Assembly (NCBI GenBank): GCA_032358255.1
Contig: JAULBX010000002.1
Coordinates: forward strand, 496,001 to 560,000
DNA length: 64,000 bases
DNA from: Heterotrichella gracilis
Lineage: Eukaryota > Sar > Xanthophyceae > Tribonematales > Xanthonemataceae
Reading direction: 5' to 3'
In this document: positions 47,501 through 57,000 of the stretch, piece after piece
Position numbering within the stretch: position 1 is the stretch's first letter
Layout: each line of letters starts with the position of its first letter
The notes under the pieces: model-generated
The model's database searches: none
Seen by the model: only the letters and a program-made list of their open reading frames with translations
Told to the model about the DNA's origin: nothing
Program-made: the position numbers and the translations under genes

Positions 47501-50500
47501 AATGCTACTCCAACTGTTGTTGCAACAGCAAGTAGCTTTACTATTTGTGCAGGTGGCACAACCAGTTTAGCTGCCGGTGGCGCCGTAACTTATACATGGA
47601 ATCCTGGCGCCTTGATCGGCGGAACAGTAACTGTTAACCCAACTATTACAACCACATATTCTGTTACAGGTTCTAATGGCGCATGTACCGATACCAAAAC
47701 AGTTACTATTGTAGTTAATCCAAATCCAACTGTTACTGCTACTTCTTCTCCAACTAATATTTGCGCAGGAAGCTCAGCAACATTATCATCTTCGGGCGCT
47801 ACCTCTTATACATGGAATCCAAGTGCTGTCATAGGTGGAACCGTTACAGTTACTCCTGCGGCCACAACATTATACACTGTTACCGCTTCTAACGCTTTTG
47901 GCTGTACCACAACCAACACGGTTAATTTGGTTGTCACTCCTAATCCAACGGTAATCATAGGTATACCATTAGTACCTGTCTGTGCAGGATCAACTGCAAC
48001 GCTCGTAGGGCTTGGCGCATCAAGTTACACATGGTTACCGGGCGGATCTAACGCTACTGTATTAGTTGTTCCATTACCAGTTGCACAAACATTTACCTTA
48101 ATTGGATCAAACGGGCTTTGTCAGTCAACGGGCACTGCGGCGCTGATCCCGGTTGCAAATCCAACCATAAGTGCAACAGCATCACCAACTACAGTTTGTG
48201 CGGGAAGTAATTTAACTTTAACTGCTTCGGGGGCAAATACCTATTCATGGAATCCTATTGCAACAACGGGCTCTGTAGTTGTTACAACGCCAACCATTAC
48301 TACAACATATAGTGTTGTTGGAACGGACCTAAATGGTTGTATCGGACAAACAACTGTTAACGTATTAGTTTCTCCTATCCCAACTTTAACTGCCAGCGCA
48401 TCGGCAACTTCAATTTGTGTCGGCACAACTGTCACTTTAACCGCTAACGGTTCCGGAACTTACACATGGAACCCAACCGGTTTAACAACGGCAACTATAA
48501 CCGACACACCAACTCTTACAACAACCTATACAGTTTCAAGCAGCAATTCATTTGGTTGTATTGGAACTTCTACCGTAACAGTAGTTGTTAACACAGTGCC
48601 ATCTTTAACAGTATCGCCAACAAACGCCACGGTTTGTAGCGGTTATGCCACAACACTTACTGCTTTAGGCGCAACAAACTACACTTGGTTACCAAGCGGT
48701 AATACGACTTCTGCGACAGTAGAAACACCTACAGTTAATACTACATACACAGTAATTGGCGCAAACGGTGTTTGTTCATCACAATTTACTGTTGATGTTT
48801 TTGTAACACCATTGCCCGCTAACTTAACAGCTACAACAAGCGGTTCAATTACATGTACTGCGCCAACTGTTACTTTAACAGGTAGTTCAACCACCACTAA
48901 CGTAAGTTACGCATGGGCTGGACCGTTCTCATTCACATCAACATCTCAAAGTCCAACAGTCAACGTACAGGGTACTTACACATTTAGCGTGATTGATAAT
49001 AGTACCGGTTGTATTGCTTCCGTAACCTTGAACGTGCCTACAGATTCTTCAATACCATCTGTAACAGCAACTACAAGCGGAAGTATAACTTGTGCAAACC
49101 CTAGTGTGACTATTAATGCTACTACAACTTCAACAAACGTGTCTTATTCATGGACGGGCCCGGGTAGCTTTACAAGTACAGCTCAAACATTTACATCGAT
49201 ACAATTTGGTGTTTATACTGTAACAGTTACTGACCTTACCAGCACCTGTTCAACAACAGCAATTGTTTCTGTTGGTATACATACTCAGGTTGCAGTTACG
49301 GCTTCAATAACACCGGCTACATGTTCTGGCAGCGTAACTAATAATGATGGAACAATTTCTGTATTGAACTTTACTGTTACAGATAAATATGATTTCGTGA
49401 TCGGAAGTACTTATACAGGAACAGCAACATATGCTACCGCAGCATTTATTCCAACAACAGGTATCATTACAAATACTTTAGCGAATCCAACAAACACTGT
49501 TGCCTACACAATAAGGTTATTTGATGCTGAAGGTTGCTTTAAAGACACCACATTAATTTTAATTCCTATAAATTGTTTATCAGTAAATTCTTTAGGTTTG
49601 GCAAAAGCAGTAAGCACGCCAACTTTGAATGCCAACGGAAGCTATGATATTACATATAAAGTAGTAGTTAAAAATTATGGTTTGTTACCATTAAACGACG
49701 TTGCTTTAACCGAGAATTTAAATAACACATTCCCGTTACCAACAACATTTAGCGTGGTATCTGCTCCATTAATTACATCAATAGGAAGTAGCTTAACCCT
49801 TGATCCTGCATTTGACGGAAGTGTTAATATCTCATTAACTAATCCTCTTACAAGTACATTAAATCTTGGACAAAGTGATACAATTGTTTTTGGAGTTAGA
49901 ATATTTACAAACGGATTCTTTGGTCCATTCAATAACTCTGTTATTGGTTTAGCAAGTCCGAGTCCAAGTGTGTTTGTAACAGATTCATCAGAAATTGGAT
50001 TAGATCCTGATCCGGATACTGATCTTGACCCTACAAACAATAATATTCCAACACCTATACAGTTCACTCCGAATGTTTTCTTTGGTATAACTAAAAAAGG
50101 AGTTGTTGGCCCTAAGCAGTCAGATAAAACTTATGATGTTACATATACTATCACCATCCATAATTTAGGAAATGATACTTTGAAAAATGTAACTGCAAAA
50201 GACAGTCTATTCAATAACACGGTCAGATATCCTGCAACTTATGTTATGAAAACGGCTCCGGTAACAACAGGAAGTTTAAATGCCAACGCACTATTTAATG
50301 GTAATAGCGACATTAACCTATTAGCGCCAGGTATGAACGTTATGGCGCCAGGTGATGTGAATACTATTGTATTCACAATAAATGTAAATCCTGATACAGT
50401 AACGATATTTGAAAACAGCGCATATGGAAATGCATTAAGCTCAACCAGTGTTACGGTGTCAGATACATCTAATACAGGTGATAATCCGGACTCAAATAAC

Positions 50501-50845
50501 AATGGCGTTTGGAACGAACCATCTGACAATGTTCCAACTGTATTGATCATTCCAAATACCGATTTCTTTTTCCCTGAAGGTTTCTCTCCAAATGGTGATG
50601 GTAAAAATGATCTGTTTGTAATAAAAGGATTACCGGTTGGTGTTGATAATGTATTTACAGTTTATAACCGTTGGGGAAATAAAGTGTATTCTAAATCAAA
50701 CTACGATAATACATGGAATGGAACTCCTAATGTGAACGGCACTCTTGGAACTGAAAAATTACCGCCGGGCACTTACTACTATATCCTCGAATTTAAAGGC
50801 GGAGATATACAAACTACTAATGGATTTATTGTGATACAATACTAA
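41525..50845 (+). CDS. Giant T9SS-exported repeat protein (SprB-like adhesin)
   Basis: 3106 residues. A signal peptide ends near NTSYSQ (residue 26); a nidogen-like beta domain follows (about 40-260; FGNNFNQLLVGTNGEITFS, WQNGRGLIGIQNGAG). Then come about 29 Ig-like repeats of 70-80 residues, each with a TICAGxSATLxxxGAxxYTW core followed by SPxxTTTYTVTGSNGxC, then two divergent repeats (about 2420-2590), two DUF11-like domains (about 2683-2840 and 2851-3000) and a T9SS type B sorting domain (about 3019-3106; FSPNGDGKNDLFVIKG, VYNRWGNKVYS, NTWNG, PPGTYYYILEFKGG). Probably a cell-surface adhesin. The next gene is PorP/SprF-like, the partner usual for type B cargo. Repeats 12-14 are duplicated almost exactly. 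Confidence 0.88.
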   Translation: MYMRHFKIVLRVFVFLLVFINTSYSQTCPAPSINAQAGTGPSTTICSGQCANLTATVVPVNSTTSYSVASIPYAPFPYAGGTSPVGPVDDVWSNVLNIGFNFCYFGNNFNQLLVGTNGEITFSTANASLGENFTVNNILPNLTEHPGNTICGPYRDIDPSVGGIVRTYTTGVAPCRKFVAYWSNVPLYNCNNPQSTFQIVLHESSNIIDVNIQNSSACLVWQNGRGLIGIQNGAGTTVVAPPTRNVLTAWTATNESWRYTPTGAPTFTVNWAGPSGFTATGLTANPCPTATGNYTATMVLQSCASGNITTFTSAVQVSVTPTPTVNASATPSSICVGGSSNLTATGATTYTWQPGNLIGASVSVTPAVTTIYTVTGKTGSCSGTKTVQVVVNSTVTASASSNTICTGGTTTLTGNGALSYTWNPGNIIGSTAVVSPATSTTYTLTGLNGACTSSTTIAITVTSPSTVSAFNLSGTICSGSTATLVGTGALTYTWNPGALNGNIVNVTPTITTTYTVVGGVGSCTSTATVTVPVSNGPTLTVVASPTAICPGNSSTLSASGALSYTWNPGATVSNSIVVSPLITTTYSVTGVNIIGCTTTNTISLLVNPVPSITISPASPSICIGTSGTLTASGATTYTWNPGNLTGSSVVVNPTVTTVYTIIGSNGTCTSSTTSTLVVVPNPTVGASTSTTSICAGNSATLTGSGATSYTWNPGSLVGTNVVVSPLVTTSYTVIGSSASCTSSAVVSVTVNNGPVMTAVASPTNICAGNSATLTSTGALSYTWNPGALTGGTVTVTPAATTLYSVTGNNAFGCLTTNTVNLIVTPNPTITPSSSSASICIGNSATLSAIGATTYTWNPGALTGTSVVVSPTLNITYTVSGSTAGCSSQATISIIVVPIPTVNATVSPTVICSGGSATLTGSGALTYTWNPGNITGNPITVNPISTTLYTVTGSNGSCTSTKTVNLIVNPNPTITAAASPTNICVGSSATLSSSGATSYTWNPGALIGGTVTVNPLVTTLYTVTGANGFGCTTTNTVNLIVTPIPTVNIAASSTTICSGNSTTLTGSGATNYTWNPGALTTTAIVVSPTVNTTYTLTGSNGACSSSNTITIIVNPNPTITAVASPTNICAGSSATLSSSGAVSYTWNPGAVIGGTVTVNPVATTLYTVTGANAFGCTTTATVNLIVTPIPTVNAIASPTAICAGGSTSLIANGATSYTWNPGALTGSNVSVSPLVNTTYTVTGSNGTCSNTKTITVIVNPIPTLTVTATPTAICSGGSATLTASGASAYNWLPGALVGANVVVSPTVTTTYTVIGTSAAGCSNTKTITLIVNPIPSLTVSATPTAICSGNSTTLTGAAAGGGPFISVWNPGAIFGNTAVVSPATNTTYTWTVQNSFGCNNSATIAINVTTTPTVTASASNLTVCAGGPSTLSAIGATTYTWNPGALTGANVTVNPTITTTYSVTGSNGSCINTKTITITVSPNPTITAVASPTNICAGSSATLSSSGAVSYTWNPGAVIGGTVTVNPVATTLYTVTGANAFGCTTTATVNLIVTPIPTVNAIASPTAICAGGSTSLIANGATSYTWNPGALTGSNVSVSPLVNTTYTVTGSNGTCSNTKTITVIVNPIPTLTVTATPTAICSGGSATLTASGASAYNWLPGALVGANVVVSPTVTTTYTVIGTSAAGCSNTKTITLIVNPIPTITAVATPTNICAGSSATLTSTGASSYTWNPGALIGGTVTVNPAATTLYTVTGTNAFGCTTTKTVNLLVTPIPTVNAIASPTAICAGGSTSLIANGATNYTWMPGSLTGSNVTVSPATNTTYTVTGSNGTCSNTKTVSVIVNPLPTLTVTATPTAICNGGSATLTASGAAAYNWLPGALVGANVVVNPTVTTTYTVIGTSSLGCSNTKTLTLIVNPIPSLTVTATPTAICSGNSTTLTGTATGGGPFVSIWNPGAIVGPVAFVSPVVNTVYTWSVSNSFGCVNSKTISINVNATPTVVATASSFTICAGGTTSLAAGGAVTYTWNPGALIGGTVTVNPTITTTYSVTGSNGACTDTKTVTIVVNPNPTVTATSSPTNICAGSSATLSSSGATSYTWNPSAVIGGTVTVTPAATTLYTVTASNAFGCTTTNTVNLVVTPNPTVIIGIPLVPVCAGSTATLVGLGASSYTWLPGGSNATVLVVPLPVAQTFTLIGSNGLCQSTGTAALIPVANPTISATASPTTVCAGSNLTLTASGANTYSWNPIATTGSVVVTTPTITTTYSVVGTDLNGCIGQTTVNVLVSPIPTLTASASATSICVGTTVTLTANGSGTYTWNPTGLTTATITDTPTLTTTYTVSSSNSFGCIGTSTVTVVVNTVPSLTVSPTNATVCSGYATTLTALGATNYTWLPSGNTTSATVETPTVNTTYTVIGANGVCSSQFTVDVFVTPLPANLTATTSGSITCTAPTVTLTGSSTTTNVSYAWAGPFSFTSTSQSPTVNVQGTYTFSVIDNSTGCIASVTLNVPTDSSIPSVTATTSGSITCANPSVTINATTTSTNVSYSWTGPGSFTSTAQTFTSIQFGVYTVTVTDLTSTCSTTAIVSVGIHTQVAVTASITPATCSGSVTNNDGTISVLNFTVTDKYDFVIGSTYTGTATYATAAFIPTTGIITNTLANPTNTVAYTIRLFDAEGCFKDTTLILIPINCLSVNSLGLAKAVSTPTLNANGSYDITYKVVVKNYGLLPLNDVALTENLNNTFPLPTTFSVVSAPLITSIGSSLTLDPAFDGSVNISLTNPLTSTLNLGQSDTIVFGVRIFTNGFFGPFNNSVIGLASPSPSVFVTDSSEIGLDPDPDTDLDPTNNNIPTPIQFTPNVFFGITKKGVVGPKQSDKTYDVTYTITIHNLGNDTLKNVTAKDSLFNNTVRYPATYVMKTAPVTTGSLNANALFNGNSDINLLAPGMNVMAPGDVNTIVFTINVNPDTVTIFENSAYGNALSSTSVTVSDTSNTGDNPDSNNNGVWNEPSDNVPTVLIIPNTDFFFPEGFSPNGDGKNDLFVIKGLPVGVDNVFTVYNRWGNKVYSKSNYDNTWNGTPNVNGTLGTEKLPPGTYYYILEFKGGDIQTTNGFIVIQY
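44939..45486 (+). repeat. Long near-exact internal duplication, copy 1
   Basis: About 548 bases that I read as identical to 46040-46587, offset 1101 bases (367 codons). Covers most of repeats 12-14. Differences appear outside both ends: GCGGTT versus GCCGTT and TCATCTTCC versus TCTTCATCA at the left, AGC versus AGT and ACTTTA versus ACATTA at the right. Confidence 0.85.
46040..46587 (+). repeat. Long near-exact internal duplication, copy 2
   Basis: Second copy of the segment at 44939-45486, in frame, in repeats 17-19. Synonymous sites are also identical, so the duplication or conversion is recent. The two copies are separated by repeats 15-16. Confidence 0.85.
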
Positions 50846-50863
50846 TTGATAAAAAATATTTAG

Positions 50864-51823
50864 ATGAAAAGCACCATGAAAAAAACAAAAAAAATAGCAA
50901 TAGTTGCAATTCTTTTTATGATCGTTACCGCAGGTAAAGCGCAATACGACGCACTATTCACGCAATACATGTTTAACGAGATGTTCATAAATCCTGCTTA
51001 TGCGGGAAGCAAGGAAGCCATGAGCGCAACTTTATTGCATCGTCAGCAATGGGTTAATTTCCCAGGCCGTCCGGTAACAACTTCCTTCTCCCTTCATGGT
51101 CCATTAATGGATAATAAAATGGGGTTAGGTTTGAGCGTTTTAAACGAAAAAATTGGTGTGCTAAATAGGAATTTAGTTTATGTAAGTTATGCTTACAGAG
51201 TAAAAACCGGCGATAAAGGTCATTTAGCCTTTGGCTTAATGGGTGGTATCCATAATCAGTTGAATAAATTTTCAACTTTAAAAACAAATGATGATGGTAC
51301 TGTCGATCCTCAATTAGGTCAAAACTCACCGAGTGTTTTAGCTCCAAATTTCGGAACCGGTATTTATTTTAACACCAAAACATTTTACACTGGACTTTCG
51401 ATTCCGAGAATGGTGGATGACCGTGTAACGTTTAATCCAAACGGCGATGTTTTACAAACTACAAAAATAGACCCTTCAAAATTTCACTACTATTTTACAA
51501 TTGGAAACATGTTTACATTGTCGAGCAGCCTAAAATTAAAAGGCCAGGCAATGGTGAAAGCGGTTCAAAACGCGCCAATACAATATGATATTAGTGCAAA
51601 CTTCTTTATTAAAGAAATGATCTGGGCAGGACTTTCATACAGAAGCAACGCTGCTGTTGCCGCTATTGTTGGCGTGCAGGTTAATCCACAATTTTTGGTA
51701 AGCTACTCTTATGATTATGGCATTAATGCTATTCAAAAATATTCTCAGGGGTCGCATGAGATAGGGATAAATTATTTATTCTCTTACAAAGGCAAAAAAG
51801 TTGTTACACCTCGTTATTTTTAA
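50864..51823 (+). CDS. PorP/SprF-family type IX secretion membrane protein
   Basis: A 319-residue outer-membrane protein of the PorP/SprF family. After the signal peptide (to GKAQ) comes the signature YDALFTQYMFNEMFINPAYAGS, then TLLHRQQWVNFPGRPVTTSF and beta strands ending EIGINYLFSYKGK. In gliding Bacteroidota SprF is needed for secretion of SprB-type cargo with type B sorting domains. Its place right after the giant cargo gene matches. The start may be 50864 or ATG 50876. Confidence 0.93.
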   Translation: MKSTMKKTKKIAIVAILFMIVTAGKAQYDALFTQYMFNEMFINPAYAGSKEAMSATLLHRQQWVNFPGRPVTTSFSLHGPLMDNKMGLGLSVLNEKIGVLNRNLVYVSYAYRVKTGDKGHLAFGLMGGIHNQLNKFSTLKTNDDGTVDPQLGQNSPSVLAPNFGTGIYFNTKTFYTGLSIPRMVDDRVTFNPNGDVLQTTKIDPSKFHYYFTIGNMFTLSSSLKLKGQAMVKAVQNAPIQYDISANFFIKEMIWAGLSYRSNAAVAAIVGVQVNPQFLVSYSYDYGINAIQKYSQGSHEIGINYLFSYKGKKVVTPRYF

Positions 51824-51843
51824 TTATTACAATTTAATTTCTT

Positions 51844-54039
51844 ATGAAAACCAGTTTTAAATATTTCTTGTTATTGAATGTTTGTTTTTCTATTTATTCG
51901 TTTGGCCAGGCCAGTGCATTAAAAAAAGCAAATAAATATTACTCTACCAAAGCTTATTCGCAGGCAATTCCCTATTACGAAAAATTGCTTAAAAAAGACA
52001 GTAGTAACAAGATCATACTTTCCAATTTAGGAGACTGTTATCGCTTAACCAATAACACTAAAGGGCAATTACTTTGTTATGGTGGCTTAGTAAAATCCGG
52101 TAATGCTGAACAGATCCATAAATTATATTATGGTCAGGCTTTAACTGAAAGCGGGCAAAAAGAAAGTGCTAAAACTTATTTTGAACAATACGGTGCTGAT
52201 GCGAGAGGTAAAAATCTTGCTTCATCTGTTGACAAAATGAAAGCATACACTAAAAATGCCGATGCCTATAAAGTTGAGATCGCATCTTACAACTCTGATC
52301 AAAACGATTTCTCTGCTGTAAAATATCAAGAATCTGTTGTGTTTGCTTCCTCAAGAAATAAAACAAAATGGATCAATAAAAAACACGGTTGGACAAGTGA
52401 CAGCTACATGAAGTTGTATACCAGCGAAAATAGTGGTAACGGTGTTTATTTAAAACCAAAAATATTTATGGGCGATCTGAGTTCAAAATATAACGACGGA
52501 CCAATTTGCTTCAGTAAAGATTTTAACACAGTTTATTTCACCAGAAATAATTCAAATAAAAAAATGATAAGTAGTGAAGATACTTATAAATTAAAAATAT
52601 TTGAAGCCGGTTTAAATCAAAATGGTTTTGATAGGGTAACTGAATTACCTTTTAATAATAACAACAATAACTGCGCGCACCCTTCACTTTCTGCAGACGG
52701 GACATATTTGTTCTTTGCATCTGATATGGAAGGTGGTTTTGGTGGAATGGATATTTACTATGTTAAAAAAGAAGGTGAAACTTGGGGTACCCCGGTTAAC
52801 CTGGGCGAAAAAGTAAACACAGCTGGCACTGAAGTATTTCCTTTCATTGCGGCAAACGGATTATTATATTTTTCATCTAATGGTCATGATGGAATGGGTG
52901 GTTTAGATGTTTACGAAACTAAATTTAAAGACAACAAAGCAGGAAGAGTTTATAATATGGGTGAGCCTGTAAATAGCACTCATGATGACTTTGGTGTTTT
53001 CTTAGGAGAAGATAATAAAATAGGTTACTTAAGTTCTAACCGTAAAAGTGGCGGTATGGATGATGATATTTACAATTTTGAAATTTTACGCGAAGTAAAA
53101 AGAGGAAAAGAAATATTGATCGTTACTAAAGATAAAGATAACGGCGAAATAATACCAAATACTAAATTTGCCATGAATGGAGATACAGTTACTACAAACG
53201 AAAAAGGTGAGTTAGCAACTGTTATTGAAGAAGATCTTAGTTATAATTTAGTAGTTAATAAAACTGATTATTTTAAATTAGAAGACAGTGTTTCTACAAA
53301 AACTTCTCCTGACGATACTTTCACAAAAGAATTACGTTTAGAAAAAGATCCACATCTTTCATTATTAGCCTTTGTTACTGATGCAAAAACAAATCTTGCA
53401 TTAGAGGGTGTAAAAATCACCATCAATGAGTTGCCGAGTAAAGCGCCTTTTGATAGCTATACTACTTTGGCAACAGGCGATTATCGCAAACCGTTAAAAG
53501 GTAAAAAAGTTGGCGATAAAATAAGCTATTTTATAGTTTTAGAAAAATCTGGTTATATAACTAAAACATCAACTTTTATTTATGACATTAAAGCTCCGGG
53601 AGAAATAAAAGTAAATGAATCTTTAAATCTTACATTAGGAAAAGTAGAAGTTGGTAATGACCTTGCAAAAATGATAGACATGAAGCCTATCAATTTTGAC
53701 TTGGGAAAATCGACTATTCGTAAAGACGCAGCGGTTGAATTAGATAAAGTTGTTAAGATAATGAATGAATACCCTAACATGTACATCGAGCTTGGCGCGC
53801 ATACTGATTGTAGGGGTGCTGCCGCTGCCAATACTAAACTTTCTGGCGCACGCGCAAAATCAAGTGCTGCTTATATTATTAAAAAAGGTATTAAAAAAGA
53901 TAGAATAGTTGGTAAAGGCTATGGTGAAGCAAAATTATTAAATGGTTGTATCTGCGAAGGAAAAATAAAACCAACTTGTTCTGAAGATGAACACGCTAAG
54001 AACAGAAGAACGGAGTTTATTATAACTAAATTGAAATAA
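51844..54039 (+). CDS. PorE-like OmpA-family protein (TPR, PD40, CRD, OmpA)
   Basis: 731 residues: signal peptide to about residue 21 (SFGQ), TPR helices (about 24-125), a PD40 propeller (about 150-420; FASDMEGGFGGMDIYYVKKE, YFSSNGHDGMGGLDVYETKF, LSSNRKSGGMDDDIY), a carboxypeptidase-regulatory-like stretch (about 430-600) and a C-terminal OmpA domain (about 615-731; INFDLGKSTIRKDAAVELDK, ELGAHTDCRG, NRRTEFIIT). This domain order is that of PorE, which ties the type IX machinery to peptidoglycan. In this locus it likely anchors or serves the exported giant proteins. Confidence 0.88.
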   Translation: MKTSFKYFLLLNVCFSIYSFGQASALKKANKYYSTKAYSQAIPYYEKLLKKDSSNKIILSNLGDCYRLTNNTKGQLLCYGGLVKSGNAEQIHKLYYGQALTESGQKESAKTYFEQYGADARGKNLASSVDKMKAYTKNADAYKVEIASYNSDQNDFSAVKYQESVVFASSRNKTKWINKKHGWTSDSYMKLYTSENSGNGVYLKPKIFMGDLSSKYNDGPICFSKDFNTVYFTRNNSNKKMISSEDTYKLKIFEAGLNQNGFDRVTELPFNNNNNNCAHPSLSADGTYLFFASDMEGGFGGMDIYYVKKEGETWGTPVNLGEKVNTAGTEVFPFIAANGLLYFSSNGHDGMGGLDVYETKFKDNKAGRVYNMGEPVNSTHDDFGVFLGEDNKIGYLSSNRKSGGMDDDIYNFEILREVKRGKEILIVTKDKDNGEIIPNTKFAMNGDTVTTNEKGELATVIEEDLSYNLVVNKTDYFKLEDSVSTKTSPDDTFTKELRLEKDPHLSLLAFVTDAKTNLALEGVKITINELPSKAPFDSYTTLATGDYRKPLKGKKVGDKISYFIVLEKSGYITKTSTFIYDIKAPGEIKVNESLNLTLGKVEVGNDLAKMIDMKPINFDLGKSTIRKDAAVELDKVVKIMNEYPNMYIELGAHTDCRGAAAANTKLSGARAKSSAAYIIKKGIKKDRIVGKGYGEAKLLNGCICEGKIKPTCSEDEHAKNRRTEFIITKLK

Positions 54040-54047
54040 ACTCTTTA

Positions 54048-57000
54048 ATGAAAAAATTATTTTTTTTATTATTTAGTTTAATAACTCTATCTTTTTTTTC
54101 TCAGAGTTTAACTACTAGCTTAACTGCCTGTTATGCTTTAAACGGAAACGGTGCGGAACCCATAAATAATTTTACCGGGACTTTAAGTGCTGTAACACCA
54201 ACATTAGATAGATTTAGTAATCCAAACTCAGCGTTTTTTTTTAGCGGAACCACATCCAGTTATATCGAATTACCTGATAATCCATTAATAAAATCAAATG
54301 CTGTAACATTCTCAGGTTGGATAAAAATTAATGTAATAACAACGTCGCATATTGTATTTACGAAAAATTCCGCCTCTTCTAACTTTGAAGCTTTTTGCTT
54401 AAGCCTAAACAACACTGCTTTTGGTTATAAATTTCGAGTTACAAAAGGAAATAGTGGCTTTGTAAATACAATTGACTGTACAACACCTATTGTAGCTAAT
54501 ACATGGTATCATGTTGCTTTTACAATGGATAATACCAACATCAACATTTATTTAAATGGTGCCTTACAAGGTGCAACACCAAGTACAGTTCTTTTTGATT
54601 ATGTGGCGGGGAAAAAAGTTTATCTAGGTGTTTCAAATGAAAGTTTTAATTTACCGCTCAACGGCACAATAGATAACGTAAGATTTTATAACCGAATTTT
54701 AAATGCTTCGGAAATAAACCAATTGTATTTAACTGATCCCGCCTGTGTAGCTTCAATATCAAATCCAAATTGTAACTCTTCATTTTACGCACAATCAACA
54801 AGTGGAATATTTGAATCAGGATTGGTAGTTCCAAACACTTCTACCCTTGTATCACTACCACCTGCCAGTAGCGGATTTGCAGTTGGCCCTGCTTTTGGTT
54901 TTCCGGCGCCCAACCCAACTTTCTGGACAACCATAGCAGGAAACTTTGCTTATTATGATGGAACTAATTTTATAAATACCGGCCATTCAACATCAAACGC
55001 CGGCGCTGTTAATATTGGCGGTAGTAAAAATCTTATTTACAATTTAGTTGGGGCCACAGGACAAGTTTATAAATATAACGGTACCGGCCCTGCCACTTTG
55101 GTGGCAACAATACCTGCGCTGGCAGGAGGAGGGCCATATGATCTTGTTGGTGATGACCAGGATAATTTTTATTATTTAAGAACTCAACCTCCACAAAGTT
55201 TGAATGTTTACGATCCGACGGGAATTTTAACTTGCTCATATTCTGTTGCAGGTATTTTACCAGCTACTGCAGGTGGTGGATTCTCTATTGTTGGTAATAC
55301 CGTTACTGCCCATACCGGTAGCGCTTATTATGTTGGAACTATTGCAGGTTCCGTTGTTAATTTTACAACCACACCTTCCAGCTTTGCTTCTCCATCCGAT
55401 TTTGCCAACTGTCATTTGGTAAATACATTTAGTTCTAATATTACAGGAAATCCAAGCGCTTCATTAACCTGTTCAAGTCCTACACTAACTTTAACGGCAA
55501 GTTCAACTTTAAGCCCAAACTCTTATACATGGACTGGGCCAGGTATACTTACACCAATTAATAATCAAACCATACAGGTAAATGTGGCAGGTGTTTATAC
55601 CTGCTCATTGACTTCACTTACTGGTTGTCCAGCTAAAACTTCTGTTGCAACATTTACTGTAATTAACAGTGGTGGTATATTAACACCTACAATTACAAGT
55701 ACTGGCAGTTTAAGTTGTACCAACCCAACAACTCAATTAATAGTTTCACCTAACTCACCTACCAATACAATATTATGGTCTGGTCCGGGTATAGTTGGTG
55801 CAAATAACACGGCCACTATTATCGCCAATGCGGCAGGAATTTATTCGGTAACATTAACAAGTACATTGTGCAGCGGTACCGCTACTTTTAATTTAGCAAG
55901 TGGTGTTGGGCCGTTAACATTGATTCCTAGCCCAGCGTCTGCTCAGATCTGTTCTTCGAGCGGGCCTGTAACTCTATCCGTTACGGGTGCAACAAATTAT
56001 ACCTGGGCTCCTGCGGCTTCATTGATCCCTTCAACAGGATCTGTTGTGGCTGCTAATCCGGGTTCTACAACAACCTATACTATTAATGGAGTAACAGGCG
56101 TTTGTAGCGGCAGTGCGATGGTAACTGTTTCGGTAAATGCAACGCCAACTGTTATAATTACAAGTGGTAACCAAACTGTCTGCGCAGGTAACTCTGCAAC
56201 TTTATCCGCTTCCGGCGCTACATCCTACACATGGAATCCGGGTGCGTTATTTGGCAGCCCTGTTATTGTTTCTCCTACAGTTACAACTATTTATACAGTT
56301 ATTGGCGCTAACGGTTCGTGTACTGCCAGCGCTACCACAAGTGTGGTGGTGGTGCCAAGTCCTACTATTTTTACACTAGCCTCTCCCTCATCTGTTTGTC
56401 AGGGTGTTTCTACAAATATATTAGCTGCAGGTGCTTTAAGCTATACATGGCAACCGGGTAATTTAAATGGTGCCTTAGTAACGGTTACCCCTGCCATATC
56501 TACAGTTTACACCGTAAGCGGAACGAACGCTGCAGGTTGTGTTGGAACTTCAACAGTCTTAATTAATGTAGATCCTAATCCAACTATTACTATCAATCCG
56601 GCTTCACCAACAATTTGCGCTGGAACTTCGGCAACACTTACGGCAACTGGTGCTGTTAATTACACGTGGACGCCGGGTGCAATTGTTTCTTCTTCTTTAG
56701 TTGTTACTCCAGCAAGTTCTACTTCATATACTGTAAATGGTGATGATGGTACCTGTCCGGGCTCTTCAACTGTTTTTGTAACTGTAATTTCTAATCCAAC
56801 TGTTACGGTTTCAGCAAGCAGTACTTTAATTTGTCTTGGTGGTACCACAACTTTATCAGCCGTAGGCGCAGGTTCTTATACCTGGAATCCGGGTAATTTA
56901 TCCGGCAGTTCGGTTACAGTGTCCCCTCTTGCAACAACGGTTTACACTGTTACGGGCGGTACAGGTATTTGCTCTGATACTAAAACAATTTCTATTACAG

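Larger units (their letters stand above)
42485..48800 (+). repeat. Tandem Ig-like repeat tract (about 29 units)
   Basis: Coding repeat units of about 210-240 bases, each centred on a TATACxTGGAAxCCxGG core (YTWNPG). Units differ, but alternate in pairs and triplets in the middle (NICAG, AICAGG, AICSGG types), implying block duplication as well as single-unit drift. Confidence 0.85.

Noticed and set aside
42485-48800. Regularly spaced repeats that could suggest a CRISPR-like array
   Set aside because: Units are 210-240 bases, protein-coding in one continuous frame and not palindromic; no cas genes are nearby.
42571-50550. Several antisense open frames of 60-130 codons inside the giant repeat gene
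   Set aside because: They mirror the Thr/Val/Ala codon bias of the sense repeats, recur with the repeat period and show no start context or family pattern.
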